This document shows positions 32,708 to 41,947 of a stretch of DNA of 54,032 bases, piece after piece. Positions within the stretch are counted from its first letter, which is position 1. The number at the start of each line of letters is the position of its first letter. Both the position numbers and the translations under genes were made by a program. Where the stretch lies: NCBI GenBank assembly GCA_034420475.1, contig DAOULH010000028.1, positions 1 through 54,032 of the forward strand. Reading direction: 5' to 3'. The notes beneath the pieces were generated by a model. The model had not been told where the DNA came from and made no database searches. It saw only the letters and a program-made list of their open reading frames with translations. Source of the stretch: Bin87 sp034420475 (GTDB taxonomy: Bacteria; Chloroflexota; Dehalococcoidia; Lucifugimonadales; UBA3495).

Positions 32708-34063
32708 ATGGCCCGGGCGAAATGGCGACACGAGCAAGACCCGTTGACTATGGCGAAAGCATCTGAAAGATCGTTTCAGGATCCTGCGTTCTCGCAAAAC
32801 AAAAGCGTGCCGGTCCACCGTTGGGTGCCGTGGGTCGCCGGTTATTCACAACGCTTTGCGGAAGACGCTTTGACCCGGTATACCAACGGGACCGGGCAAT
32901 TGGTTTTGGATCCCTTTGCAGGTGTCGGCACGACGCTGGTCGAAGCCGATCGCGCTGGGCATCATGCGGTCGGATTCGAAATCAATCCCTACGCGGCTTT
33001 CGTTTGCCAGACGAAGCTGCGCGCCCATCGCATCCGAACCTCTACCCTCCGGCAAGCAATCGATGAACTGCTCCGCTACGCGAAATCCATTGATAAAGAC
33101 GGGCTTGTGCCCAAATCATCGCCACCGGATGGGTTTCGAACCCGCTCGCCGTTTTACAGTCCCAAGGTTTTGAACAAAGTACTGCTGTTGATGGATTTCA
33201 TCGGCGATCAAGATGATGAGGTCATCAAGAACGTCATCCGGCTTGCTTTCGCCGCAACCATGGTTGACTACTCCAACTATTCGTATGAACCGAGCCTCGG
33301 CAGAAGAAAAGCAGTGGGCCGCGCAGAAGTCGACGATTTCCCGGTGATTGCCACCCTGGTCAAAAAACTGACCGAAATCGCAGATGATTCCGATTGGTAC
33401 AGATCACAAAGGGTATATCTCCAGCGCCCGGATGGCGTCGTTCATGCTCAGTCGTTTTTTGGCGAAGATGAACTGGAACCTTCCAGCGTAGACCTGATAA
33501 TCACCTCCCCGCCATACATGAACAACTACCACTACAATCGCAACACTCGACCCCACATGTATTGGCTCCAATTTTGCCAGTCCCCCGGGGATCTCAAAAC
33601 CCTGGAATGGGAAAACTTCGGCACCTCCTGGCAATTGTCTAGAGAGCAAGCACAAATTGATTTGGACAATGTTATCGCCGATGAGGAGATTCACCAGGTC
33701 GTCCATAAAATCGGCCAGCAAAATCCGGGGAAAGGAGTGTACGGCGGGACGGGATGGGCGAATTACGCCACGAATTATTTGAACGATTGCGTTCGGTTTA
33801 TGCGGGGCGTTCATCGTGTGCTGCGGCCCGGCGCATCCGCTTTGGTCGTGATCGGGAACAGCGTGGTACAGGGCGTACACGTTCCCACGGACCGATTTCT
33901 GGCCAAGATCGCAATAGACTGTGGACTCGAAGTGCCAGCCATTCATACCCCTCGCGAGGCCCGAGTCGGCAATAGCATCATCAACTCAAGCGTGCGCGCC
34001 GGTCAGGCGGGCAAACAAAACCGCTTGTACGAATCTGTCGTCGAAATCCGGCAAGGAACATGA
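32708..34063 (+). CDS. Type II DNA methyltransferase (N4-cytosine/N6-adenine type)
   Basis: 451 residues from 32708 (in-frame ATG 32750 possible). SAM motif DPFAGVGTTLVEA begins at residue 68 and catalytic TSPPYMNNY at 266, so motif I precedes motif IV with a long intervening region. TSPPY favours N4-cytosine methylation. AAG-rich and less GC-rich than flanking genes, suggesting transfer. The restriction gene follows with an ATGA overlap, giving a compact R-M unit. Confidence 0.9.
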   Translation: MARAKWRHEQDPLTMAKASERSFQDPAFSQNKSVPVHRWVPWVAGYSQRFAEDALTRYTNGTGQLVLDPFAGVGTTLVEADRAGHHAVGFEINPYAAFVCQTKLRAHRIRTSTLRQAIDELLRYAKSIDKDGLVPKSSPPDGFRTRSPFYSPKVLNKVLLLMDFIGDQDDEVIKNVIRLAFAATMVDYSNYSYEPSLGRRKAVGRAEVDDFPVIATLVKKLTEIADDSDWYRSQRVYLQRPDGVVHAQSFFGEDELEPSSVDLIITSPPYMNNYHYNRNTRPHMYWLQFCQSPGDLKTLEWENFGTSWQLSREQAQIDLDNVIADEEIHQVVHKIGQQNPGKGVYGGTGWANYATNYLNDCVRFMRGVHRVLRPGASALVVIGNSVVQGVHVPTDRFLAKIAIDCGLEVPAIHTPREARVGNSIINSSVRAGQAGKQNRLYESVVEIRQGT

Positions 34064-34641
34064 CCCAACTTTACGACCCGCTCACTTACGATAATCTGAT
34101 GGCTGGGACCATCCTCGAATTTGAGCGCCGACCCCTTCTACGCCTGGCCGATGACATATCCGTGCGTGGTCCCGGAATCTATTGCCTGGTTTATACCGGG
34201 CCTTTTGATGTGTACGGCGAGATTGCCGCGTCCGGGAACCCCGTTTATGTCGGCAAAGCGGTCCCTCCGGGATCCCGCCGCGGCGACACGGTAAACGTTG
34301 ACTCCCCCGCGCTGCGTAATAGGTTGAGGGAACACGCACGGTCAATCGACCAGGCAACGAACTTGGACAAGGAGGATTTCCAGTATCGCTACTTGGCGAT
34401 CGAACCCGTGTGGATCACTCTGGCCGAGCGCTTCGCGATCGATCACTACAAGCCGGTTTGGAACCGTTGCCTGGATGGATTTGGCGACCACAACCCCGGA
34501 TCAGGCAGATACAACGGGGAGAAGAGCTGGTGGGATACTATGCACCCGGGAAGGGGTTGGGCAGACAATCTGAGGCAGGTGAAGACCCTGGAAGAAGCGA
34601 TCGAGCGGGTGCAAACGTTTTTCGCTTCCGAACGCTCGTGA
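34060..34641 (+). CDS. Eco29kI-like GIY-YIG restriction endonuclease
   Basis: 193 residues. GPGIYCLVYTG (GIY at 39-41) and PVYVGKAVPPGSRRG (YVG at 63-65) form the GIY-YIG core, followed by RLREHARSI, AERFAIDHYKPVWNRCLDGFG and NGEKSWWDTMHPGRGWA, which match Eco29kI-type enzymes. Metal-dependent double-strand DNA cleavage is expected, protecting against phage. Coupled to the upstream methyltransferase. Confidence 0.9.
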   Translation: MTQLYDPLTYDNLMAGTILEFERRPLLRLADDISVRGPGIYCLVYTGPFDVYGEIAASGNPVYVGKAVPPGSRRGDTVNVDSPALRNRLREHARSIDQATNLDKEDFQYRYLAIEPVWITLAERFAIDHYKPVWNRCLDGFGDHNPGSGRYNGEKSWWDTMHPGRGWADNLRQVKTLEEAIERVQTFFASERS

Positions 34642-34648
34642 AATCAGG

Positions 34649-35473
34649 CTAACCGTTCCCGCTGGCCACGTCCCGCCGTCCCGTCACCAGTAGCGTCAGG
34701 GCGCAGAACACCGCGATGTACGCCAGCGTAGCGGGCAGGAACAGCCACGCGCTCAGGTCATCGTCCCGACCCATCACGCCGCCCGACGTGCCGTGGAGCG
34801 TCCAGCGAACATACTCGGACAGCGAGATGTCCAAGAATAAGTCCGAGATCAAGCCCGCCACCGGATATACGGTGAACTCGATAATCAGAATGGCGACGGC
34901 CGCTCCCATCCCGAAGGCGGTGGACCGCCCCAGCGTGCACAGCAGGGCCGCCAGACCGGCATAGGCAATCGAGACCAGCCAGGCGCCGGCGAATGATCCC
35001 ACGGTCTCCAACCATCCATCGGAGATGTCCAGGAACAATTCTCCTGCCACGGTGTCGGATTCCCCGGCCACAAGGCCAACCACGGCGGCCAAAATCCACG
35101 CCGCAATCCATAGGGCCGCCAGGATGACGGCGACCAGGGAGAGCTTGGCGACCATCAACTGCCAGCGTGGTTGTCCTCGGGCCAGCAGGGGACGCAGGGT
35201 CCCCCAGCCTTGGTCGCCGCCGAAGATCATCGCCGCCAGGATGATCCCCAGGAAAGGACCCAGCCGGGACAGCACCTCGAACGCCAGGAGCGGGAAACCG
35301 TGCGGCGCGATGGACAGGTCGATGGGCGTCAGATGCAGCAGCGCCGTCGCCACTGCCAGCGCGCCAATTACGGCCGCGCCCGACAAGCCGAGGATCACCC
35401 ATGCGCCCGGTCGCCGGGACAGGCGGAACCACTCCCAGCGCAGCGTGGTTACGATGGCGCTGGCGTCCCTCAT
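34649..35473 (-). CDS. ABC-2 type transporter permease
   Basis: 274 residues with about six membrane helices (ILGLSGAAVIGALAVATALL; LGPFLGIILAAMIFG; LSLVAVILAALWIAAWILAAVVGLVAG; FAGAWLVSIAYAGLAALLCTLG; MGAAVAILIIEFTVYPVAGL; LFLPATLAYIAVFCALTLLV). GGDQGWGTLRPLLARGQPR is the typical cytosolic loop of ABC-2 permeases. Its start overlaps the ATPase stop (ATGA). Exports an unknown substrate, perhaps an antibiotic or lipid. Confidence 0.9.
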   Translation of the reverse strand: MRDASAIVTTLRWEWFRLSRRPGAWVILGLSGAAVIGALAVATALLHLTPIDLSIAPHGFPLLAFEVLSRLGPFLGIILAAMIFGGDQGWGTLRPLLARGQPRWQLMVAKLSLVAVILAALWIAAWILAAVVGLVAGESDTVAGELFLDISDGWLETVGSFAGAWLVSIAYAGLAALLCTLGRSTAFGMGAAVAILIIEFTVYPVAGLISDLFLDISLSEYVRWTLHGTSGGVMGRDDDLSAWLFLPATLAYIAVFCALTLLVTGRRDVASGNG

Positions 35474-36423
35474 TCGGACTCGCCGTCGGCGTCACCCGTG
35501 ACTTCCATGAACCCGGCTTCCAGGGAGCCTCCCAGGGGTCTCAGGCCCGACACGTAAATTTCCGCGGCGGCGAGATCGCGGCTGATTTCCCACTCGCGCC
35601 CCGCCGCGACCGCCACCTCCAGGCCGTCCTCGGACCTGCTCCTGATCTCCCAGCCGGCATCCGTGAGCGCAGCGTCCGCCCGGTCATCATCGGTGGTGCG
35701 AACCAGCGCCGACCCGGAGGCGCCCATACCGGCAACCGGGCCGCAGTACAGCAGCTTGCCCCGCCGCATTACGGCAACCCGGTCGCAGACCTGTTCCACC
35801 TCGTTGAGCAGATGGCTCGCCAGGATCACGGTGCGGCGCCCGTCAGCGGCCAGACCCCGGATGAGATCGCGCACTTCGACTATCCCGACCGGATCCAGCC
35901 CGTTGGTCGGCTCATCGAGAATCAGCAACGACGGATCGCCGAGCAGAGTAGCGGCGATCCCCAGGCGTTGTTTCATGCCGGTGGAACAGGCCCGGAACTT
36001 GCGGCGCGCCGCCTCGCCGCCCAGGTTGACGGTGTCCAGCAGGTCGTCAATTTCCGCGTCGCCGCCGTCGGTGCCATATACTCCCTGCAGGCACCTCAGG
36101 TTGTCCCGGCAGGACATATAAGGCCAGAAGATGGGGCGTTCGATCAGCGCGCCAACCATGCCCAACCCTCGCTCGTGACCGGCCGGCCCGTTGTGCCCGA
36201 GCAGGGTCACCGTTCCGTCGGTGGGTCGGATGAACCCGGACAGCATGGAGAGCAGCGTCGTCTTGCCGGACCCGTTGGGGCCGAGCAGCCCGAACACCCC
36301 GCCGGAGGGTATGTCCAGGCTCACGCCGTCCACCGCCGTAACCCGCCCGAACCGCTTGGTCAGACCCGAAACCGAGACGGCCGGCACGGCCCCCTCCGAC
36401 ATCGTAGGAACGGCGCTCGTCAC
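35470..36423 (-). CDS. ABC transporter ATP-binding protein
   Basis: 317 residues from GTG 36423 (ATG 36402 is an alternative). Walker A GPNGSGKTT near residue 48, signature CSTGMKQRLGIA, Walker B LLILDEPTNGLDP, and SHLLNEVEQVCDRVAVM after it. C-terminal extension is usual for drug-type ABC-2 exporters. Works with the downstream permease. It starts 9 bp after the FAD oxidoreductase stop, so all belong to one transcript. Confidence 0.93.
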   Translation of the reverse strand: MTSAVPTMSEGAVPAVSVSGLTKRFGRVTAVDGVSLDIPSGGVFGLLGPNGSGKTTLLSMLSGFIRPTDGTVTLLGHNGPAGHERGLGMVGALIERPIFWPYMSCRDNLRCLQGVYGTDGGDAEIDDLLDTVNLGGEAARRKFRACSTGMKQRLGIAATLLGDPSLLILDEPTNGLDPVGIVEVRDLIRGLAADGRRTVILASHLLNEVEQVCDRVAVMRRGKLLYCGPVAGMGASGSALVRTTDDDRADAALTDAGWEIRSRSEDGLEVAVAAGREWEISRDLAAAEIYVSGLRPLGGSLEAGFMEVTGDADGESE

Positions 36424-36432
36424 GGCCGGAAG

Positions 36433-37635
36433 CTAGACCAGGACGTCAAAGCCGTAGCCGGCGTTGTTCAGGGCGCCGTCCGCAAACCGAGATAGCTGCA
36501 ACGGGGAGATATCCATGGTCGTGGCTGCGCCCTTTCCAATCAACTCGGCCATCACCACGCCAACCATGGGCGACAGCTTGAACCCGTGGCCGCTGAAGCC
36601 GGTGCACAGGTAGAGCCCGTCCACGCCGTCGATGCGGTCCATGATGGGATGCGAGTCCGGCGTGTTGGTGTACAGCCCGGCGTATCCGGCGGCCAGTTCC
36701 GCGTCGGCGATGGCGGGAATCCGCCGCGCCAGCCGCTGCCACACGTCCTCAATGAACGACGGGCTGGCCCGCTGGGCGAATACCTCCGGATCCTCCACGA
36801 CATCGGAATGGTTTCCATTGCCGACCAGCGTGAGGTCCTGCCCTTCCGGCCGGAAGTAGATCCGGTTGCCGATGTCGGCCCCGCCGGGATGGTACGGCAC
36901 CACGTCCAGCGGCCGGCGGAAGTGCAGCACCTCATGGCGCGTGGCGACCAACGGCACGTCGATGCCGTGGGGAGCAAGGAATCGCGCCGTCCACGGGCCC
37001 GTTGCCACCACCGCGATTCCGGTCTCGATGCGTTCACCGGAGGCGGTTCGCACCGCAACGACCCGGCTGCCGTCTTCGCTGGTCTCGATGGCCTCCGCAG
37101 GGGTCTGCAGGCGAATAGTTACGCCCTCGCTGCGGGCGCGGGTAGCGTAGGCGTAGGCGGTGCCCGAGGCATCGGCGTGGCCGGAATAGGGCTCGTAGGC
37201 GATGCCCGCCGCGTCGGCAACCTCAAAACCGGGCGCCAGTTCCGCAGCGTCGGCGGCGCTGATGATGTCGGTGATCACGCCCACCGACTGCTGCGTGGCG
37301 ATGTTCGCGCGAAAGGACGGCAGGTCGTCCGCTCCGGCAAACACCAGGTAGCCGGTGCGGGTGTATCCGCACTCGCCGCCGATCATGTCCTCGAAGTTGC
37401 GGAAGATGTGCAGGCTCCGCCACGCCAGTTCGGCGTTTACGGCGGTGGAGTAGTGCATGCGAACCGCGCCGCTGCTGCGCCCCGTGGACCCGCTGCCCAG
37501 GGTGTCGCGTTCCAGCAGCACGATGCGGCGCAGCCCGTGATCGGCGGCGGTCAAGGCCAGGTTGCAGGCGATGCTGCAACCCATCACGCCCCCGCCAATA
37601 ATGACGACATCCGCGGTTTCGTTCGCGCTGGTCAT
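36433..37635 (-). CDS. FAD-dependent oxidoreductase (DAO/sarcosine oxidase beta-like)
   Basis: 400 residues. DVVIIGGGVMGCSIACNLAL binds FAD, then GSGSTGRSSGAVRMHYST in the place where related enzymes attach or contact the isoalloxazine, and GLYLCTGFSGHGFKLSPMVG at the C-terminus. It would oxidise an amino acid or N-methylated amine, producing peroxide or feeding electrons to a carrier. Its start overlaps the stop of a HEPN-like gene (ATGA). Confidence 0.92.
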   Translation of the reverse strand: MTSANETADVVIIGGGVMGCSIACNLALTAADHGLRRIVLLERDTLGSGSTGRSSGAVRMHYSTAVNAELAWRSLHIFRNFEDMIGGECGYTRTGYLVFAGADDLPSFRANIATQQSVGVITDIISAADAAELAPGFEVADAAGIAYEPYSGHADASGTAYAYATRARSEGVTIRLQTPAEAIETSEDGSRVVAVRTASGERIETGIAVVATGPWTARFLAPHGIDVPLVATRHEVLHFRRPLDVVPYHPGGADIGNRIYFRPEGQDLTLVGNGNHSDVVEDPEVFAQRASPSFIEDVWQRLARRIPAIADAELAAGYAGLYTNTPDSHPIMDRIDGVDGLYLCTGFSGHGFKLSPMVGVVMAELIGKGAATTMDISPLQLSRFADGALNNAGYGFDVLV

Positions 37636-38123
37636 GGTGCAGACCCGTCCGCTGGGAATAGTTCCTGGAGGAGGTCGATTGCCGCGGCCACGGCATCCGC
37701 CCGTCGCGTTACCGTTTCGTCGGGCAGGTCGTTCTCATAAAAATGGATATGCAGGCTATGAACTGAATTCACCCCATTGTCCAAAAGTGACCCGGCAACC
37801 GGATCAGCGCTGGAAACGAGCTCCACCAGTTGTTCAGAAACTCTCAGGATGCTAGTGTGGCTATGGACCCGCAGGCTGAGATCGGCGGCAATTGCATTAA
37901 CAGTCTGGGAGTATGCCCCCCACGATTTCTCGGCGACCTGCCTATAGTCTCCTGCGTCCAGGCTTTTGCGGACGTGTTCCCGGTAATGGACCAAATTGTC
38001 TCGATAGGTCACTGCCGCCTCCGCCGCTTCGGAGTCGGGCAAGTCAACATCCGGTCGGTTCGGTAAGCCGGCGCGTATCGCGTCGCTCACTTCTCGAGGT
38101 GAGAGGTTTGGTGATCTCGCCAT
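37632..38123 (-). CDS. PaREP1/HEPN-like helical protein
   Basis: 163 residues. HVRKSLDAGDYRQVAEKSWGAYSQTVNAIAAD is the same pattern as the gene at 19693. The rest is helical with SLHIHFYENDLPDETVTRRADAV. Overlaps the downstream FAD oxidoreductase start (ATGA), a curious pairing of a HEPN-like protein with a metabolic enzyme. No nucleotidyltransferase is adjacent. Confidence 0.65.
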   Translation of the reverse strand: MARSPNLSPREVSDAIRAGLPNRPDVDLPDSEAAEAAVTYRDNLVHYREHVRKSLDAGDYRQVAEKSWGAYSQTVNAIAADLSLRVHSHTSILRVSEQLVELVSSADPVAGSLLDNGVNSVHSLHIHFYENDLPDETVTRRADAVAAAIDLLQELFPADGSAP

Positions 38124-38178
38124 GTCGTTATCCCGTAGCCCTTGCGACGAATCATAACACGGAGCGATTGCGCTGAGG

Positions 38179-38580
38179 TCAACTCCGTTCCCGCGACCGG
38201 CGCACCCGGAAGCTGGCTCCCCGTTGCTTGCGCATCCAGCGGAGGAAGTCCGCGACCCTGGGGTTCGACCGGAGCAGCACCACGCTGTACATCTCCTCGG
38301 CCAGCGTGGTCACCGAAAACATGGCGTGAACCTGCCGGTGGCACGTGGAGCACAGCAGCGCGGTGGGCCCGTGGTTCCCTCCCCGAGCCCGGGGAATCAA
38401 ATGGTGGACGGTGAACCGCTCCACAGCCCGTTCACATAGTTCGCAGGAGTCATGGTCTCCCCGGGCGCGTCGCGGTCGTATCACCGCCCCGTCTTCGGGC
38501 GAGTGTTCCGGAGAGACGGGTGCAGCGGCTTGCTCTTTCCGCGCGCCGCGAGAACGGGTGCGCGAGGGCCGCCTAGCCAT
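38179..38580 (-). CDS. HNH endonuclease domain protein
   Basis: 133 residues. A basic disordered N-terminus (about 45 residues) precedes CELCERAVERFTVHHLIPRARGG, then LLCSTCHRQVHAMF, an HNH core with two Cys pairs for zinc. C-terminal helix FLRWMRKQRGASFRVRRSRE is basic. Likely a DNA nuclease of the small YisB-like HNH type; free-standing, perhaps a remnant of mobile or phage DNA. It starts 8 bp inside the previous gene. Confidence 0.85.
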   Translation of the reverse strand: MARRPSRTRSRGARKEQAAAPVSPEHSPEDGAVIRPRRARGDHDSCELCERAVERFTVHHLIPRARGGNHGPTALLCSTCHRQVHAMFSVTTLAEEMYSVVLLRSNPRVADFLRWMRKQRGASFRVRRSRERS

Positions 38581-39061
38581 TGCCGCCCTGGCCGGACGTG
38601 TCGAGGAACCGCCAGCCGGGCAGATCGACCTGCCACTGGGAGTCTTCCAGCAGCATCGGAATCATCAGGCCCGACATCAACCTGCTGTGCTGCACCACGG
38701 TCTCGTCGGTCACACCGAAGGGCAGGAACACGAAAGCGTGCTCATCGTCCACGTAGCGGGTGGGAGCGGCAGCCAGCTCGGACAGGTCTTCCAGCGGCCA
38801 CAGGCGCAGGACGGTGGTGCGGAAGTCGTCCATCATCGAGTCGCGCATAGGGTGGTCGGGGTCGTAGGCGGCGCGGTAGGCCACCTGCATGTCGATATTG
38901 AGCCGGGTGGCCCAAACGCCCATGCGCATCCCGCGGGTCTCCTTGGACAACATCGACCAGGCCAGGTCCATGTCCCCGTCACGGATCGATTCGGCGAACA
39001 GGCCGGCGCGCTGCCCCACCTCGTCGGGTTCCTGGCTGCGGCGTTGTCCTGGCATTCTCAT
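38573..39061 (-). CDS. Hypothetical soluble protein
   Basis: 162 residues, helical at the start (RAGLFAESIRDGDMDLAWSMLSKETRGM), then PTRYVDDEHAFVFLPFGV and a C-terminal strand WQVDLPGWRFLDTSG. The plan of a helix-rich half with a short beta part resembles NTF2/SnoaL-like folds, but this is a weak judgement. AAGGA lies upstream. Overlaps the HNH gene. Confidence 0.6.
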   Translation of the reverse strand: MRMPGQRRSQEPDEVGQRAGLFAESIRDGDMDLAWSMLSKETRGMRMGVWATRLNIDMQVAYRAAYDPDHPMRDSMMDDFRTTVLRLWPLEDLSELAAAPTRYVDDEHAFVFLPFGVTDETVVQHSRLMSGLMIPMLLEDSQWQVDLPGWRFLDTSGQGGNG

Positions 39062-39106
39062 GCTGATTATCCTTGGTGCGGTTGGAACCGGGTGAGCGAA
39101 GAACGC

Positions 39107-40849
39107 TCAGTACCCCACCGCGTAACCGTCGTACCGGGGGTCGGCGGCGCCGTGCAGCGCTCCGGTGTCGGGGGCAATGTACAGCGCCATTTCGCGGCCG
39201 GTCACGCCGTCCCACGCGCCCAGTTCGTGCACCGGGTGGCCCATGGCCCGCAGTTGACGCAGCGCGCCGGCGTCGAAACGATTTTCGATGAGCAATCTGT
39301 CCACTGCGGTATGCGGAACCGTGGACTCGGTGCCGTCGCCCACGTGCTTCCAGCGCGGGGCTTCCACGGCTTCCTGCACCGTCATCCCATAGTCCACCAG
39401 GTTGGTGATGACCTGCATGTTGCTCTGCACCTGGCAATCGGCTCCGGGCGTACCCAGCACGTAGGTCAGGCGACGGCTTGAAGAGCCACTGCCGTTGCCC
39501 GATCCCGGCCGGCGGAACACCATCACCGGGTTCATGGTATGGCGCACTCGCTTGCCCGGTTGCAGGCAGTCCACGTGGTCCGGATCCAGGTGCCAGTAGG
39601 TCATGCGGTTGTTCAGCAGGATGCCGGTATCGCCGGCCACCAGCGACGAGCCCCAGCCGCTCTGGATGCTCTGCAACTGGCACACCGCGTTGCCCGCCCG
39701 GTCCGCGACCACGAAGCACGTGGTGTCTTCCTGCTCAGTCCGGGGACCGCGACGCCGGGCGCCCACTCCGGCCGGCGAACGGCGCTGACCCGCCGGCTGA
39801 TGTTGCCAGGGATCTCCGGCGGTAACGTTCTCCGATGCCCGCTCCGGGTCGATGGCGGCCGCTCGCTCCCGCGCGTACTCGGCGGACAACATACCGGCTA
39901 CCGGCACGTCGATGTAATCGGGATCCGCCACGTAAGCCTCCCGGTCCGCGAAGGCCATCTTCTTGGCTTCAACCATCAGGTGGATGGACTCAGCCGAACC
40001 GAACCCCAGGCTCGCCATGTCGTGCTGCCGGATGACGTTCAGCTCTTGCAGCAGGATGTGCCCGCTGGAGTTGGGAGGAGCCTCGTAAACCGTGTAGTCG
40101 CCGTAGTCCGTGGAGATCGGGTCCTGCCAGCGCGCCGAGCAGTCGTTCAGGTCAGCCATGGTGAGCAGGCCGCCCTGTTCTTCGCTGAACCGGACGATGG
40201 CCTCACCGATTTCTCCCCGGTAGAAGGCATCGCGTCCCTTCTCCGCAATGGCGGATAAAGTGCGTGCCAGATCCGCCTGCCGCAGAATGTCGCCGGCCCG
40301 CAGCGGCTCCCCGGATCCGTCCCGCGTGAAGATCGCCCGGCTGGTGGGAAACTCGCACAGCAGCGAATCGCCGGCGATAGCCGACGCCAGGTAGTGGGTG
40401 ACCGGGAAACCGTCGTCGGCCAGGGCGATGGCCGGGGCAAACACCTCCGTCAGCGGCAGCGCCCCGTACTCGGAATGGACGTCCAGCCACGCGTTGAGCA
40501 GACCCGGCACCGACACGCTCAGGATGCCTTTCATGGGAATGCCGTCGCGGTATCGCTCCAGGGTCGCGGCATAGGGCGCGGCGCCGGTCCCGTTGGACAC
40601 CCGCAGGGAGTCGTCCTCCGAGCGGTAGGCCATGATGAACCCGTCGCCGCCGATGCCGGACATCAACGGTTCGACAACGTTGAGAACCGCGGCCGTGGCG
40701 ATGGCGGCGTCGAAGGCGTTGCCGCCCTTTTGCAGGACGGATATGCCGGCCTGGGCGGCCAGGGGATGGCCGGCGCAAACCATGCCGTTGCGTCCCATGA
40801 CCACCGGGCGGTGGGCCGAGTAACGGATGCCGTGGGGTGTGGCTGACAT
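39107..40849 (-). CDS. Gamma-glutamyltranspeptidase family protein
   Basis: 580 residues. MVCAGHPLAAQAGISVLQKGGNAFDAAIATA and SGIGGDGF near the N-terminus, and EQEDTTCFVV with the nucleophile Thr376 that becomes the new N-terminus after autocleavage. LGTPGADCQ closes the active site. No signal peptide is present, unlike periplasmic GGTs, so it may act in the cytosol on glutathione conjugates or as an acylase. AAGGAG precedes the ATG. Confidence 0.93.
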   Translation of the reverse strand: MSATPHGIRYSAHRPVVMGRNGMVCAGHPLAAQAGISVLQKGGNAFDAAIATAAVLNVVEPLMSGIGGDGFIMAYRSEDDSLRVSNGTGAAPYAATLERYRDGIPMKGILSVSVPGLLNAWLDVHSEYGALPLTEVFAPAIALADDGFPVTHYLASAIAGDSLLCEFPTSRAIFTRDGSGEPLRAGDILRQADLARTLSAIAEKGRDAFYRGEIGEAIVRFSEEQGGLLTMADLNDCSARWQDPISTDYGDYTVYEAPPNSSGHILLQELNVIRQHDMASLGFGSAESIHLMVEAKKMAFADREAYVADPDYIDVPVAGMLSAEYARERAAAIDPERASENVTAGDPWQHQPAGQRRSPAGVGARRRGPRTEQEDTTCFVVADRAGNAVCQLQSIQSGWGSSLVAGDTGILLNNRMTYWHLDPDHVDCLQPGKRVRHTMNPVMVFRRPGSGNGSGSSSRRLTYVLGTPGADCQVQSNMQVITNLVDYGMTVQEAVEAPRWKHVGDGTESTVPHTAVDRLLIENRFDAGALRQLRAMGHPVHELGAWDGVTGREMALYIAPDTGALHGAADPRYDGYAVGY

Positions 40850-40940
40850 CAGGGCGACGCTCCTTCTGTTGGGGTTGCGGGACGGTCAGCGCCGCCGTGC
40901 TTGGCCCGACCAGTCAGGCCCGTGCGACGCGGCGACGGCG

Positions 40941-41756
40941 TCAGGATACCGTCGCGCTGACCGGGCGTATCGAGGCCAGCATGTCGATGGACACGCCGCC
41001 CCTGGAGAAAAAGACCTCCAACTCCGGCGAGTACATGCCGCCGGAGCTCCGCAGGGTGTTGAGCAGCGTGTCCGTGCCGATGCTCAGGATGGAAGAGGGC
41101 TCGTGCTGCACGGTTTCCAGGTTCTTCGCGCCGCACAGGTCCAGCGCGGCAAAGATCGTGTCGTGCAGAAACGCTTCGTCAAGGTCCGTATTGTCCAGCA
41201 AGGCCAGGTTGAAGTTGGCGTGGGCCAGATTCGCCTGGGCCAGGGTGGCGTCCGTGAACACTGTCTTGTAGAAGGTCGAGTTGGACAAGTTGGCGGACTG
41301 CATGTCGGCCCAGGTCACGTCCGCTTCGGAAAAGTCGGAAAAGCTGCAGTAGGTGCCCCGCAGCACCGCATAGCTCAGGTCGGCGCCCCGCAAGGTGATC
41401 TGGCTCAGGTCGGCCCGCGCCAGGTTCGCCCCCTGCAACTGGGCGTAGGACAGGTTCGCTTCCCGCAGGGTGGCGCCCTGCAGGCTCGCGCCGCGCAGGT
41501 CCGCGCTTTGCAGATTGGCCCCGCTCAGGTTGCAGAAATGCAGGTCGGCGCCGCGCAGGTCCGCGTCGCCAAGGTCGGAGCCGCTGAAGTCCAGATGAGT
41601 CAGGTTGGCCCACGACAAATCGGCTCCATGCAGCCGTGCATTGGCGAAGGATGTGCCGGCGAGATCCGCGCTGGTCCGCAGATCGTTCCAGGTCGACACG
41701 TCTTTGCGCAGTCGGCTCAGGCATTGCTCTTTCGAGACGGTGGGCCAGATTTTCAT
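40941..41756 (-). CDS. Pentapeptide-repeat protein
   Basis: 271 residues. From about residue 30 to 205 the A(D/N)L-x-x repeat runs almost unbroken (SGANLQSADLRGASLQGATL and so on), which folds as a right-handed quadrilateral beta helix. The C-terminal ~60 residues are not repetitive. Some such proteins mimic DNA to shield gyrase; others act as scaffolds. AGGAG lies before the ATG. Function cannot be stated further. Confidence 0.9.
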   Translation of the reverse strand: MKIWPTVSKEQCLSRLRKDVSTWNDLRTSADLAGTSFANARLHGADLSWANLTHLDFSGSDLGDADLRGADLHFCNLSGANLQSADLRGASLQGATLREANLSYAQLQGANLARADLSQITLRGADLSYAVLRGTYCSFSDFSEADVTWADMQSANLSNSTFYKTVFTDATLAQANLAHANFNLALLDNTDLDEAFLHDTIFAALDLCGAKNLETVQHEPSSILSIGTDTLLNTLRSSGGMYSPELEVFFSRGGVSIDMLASIRPVSATVS

Positions 41757-41947
41757 GACGGGACTCCTGCTTGAATGATTATCCTATGATGGCAACGTTC
41801 GCTTCAATTATTCAACAGCCCGCGCTGCCGTTATGGGCCTTTGACGCGCTGCTATGCGAAAGCCCCGGCAGCCGGTAGCGCCGGGGCAATTGAATCGATT
41901 GTCGGCAACCCCGGGCGCGGCCGGGGACTGCCGGAGATCGCAGCGGC

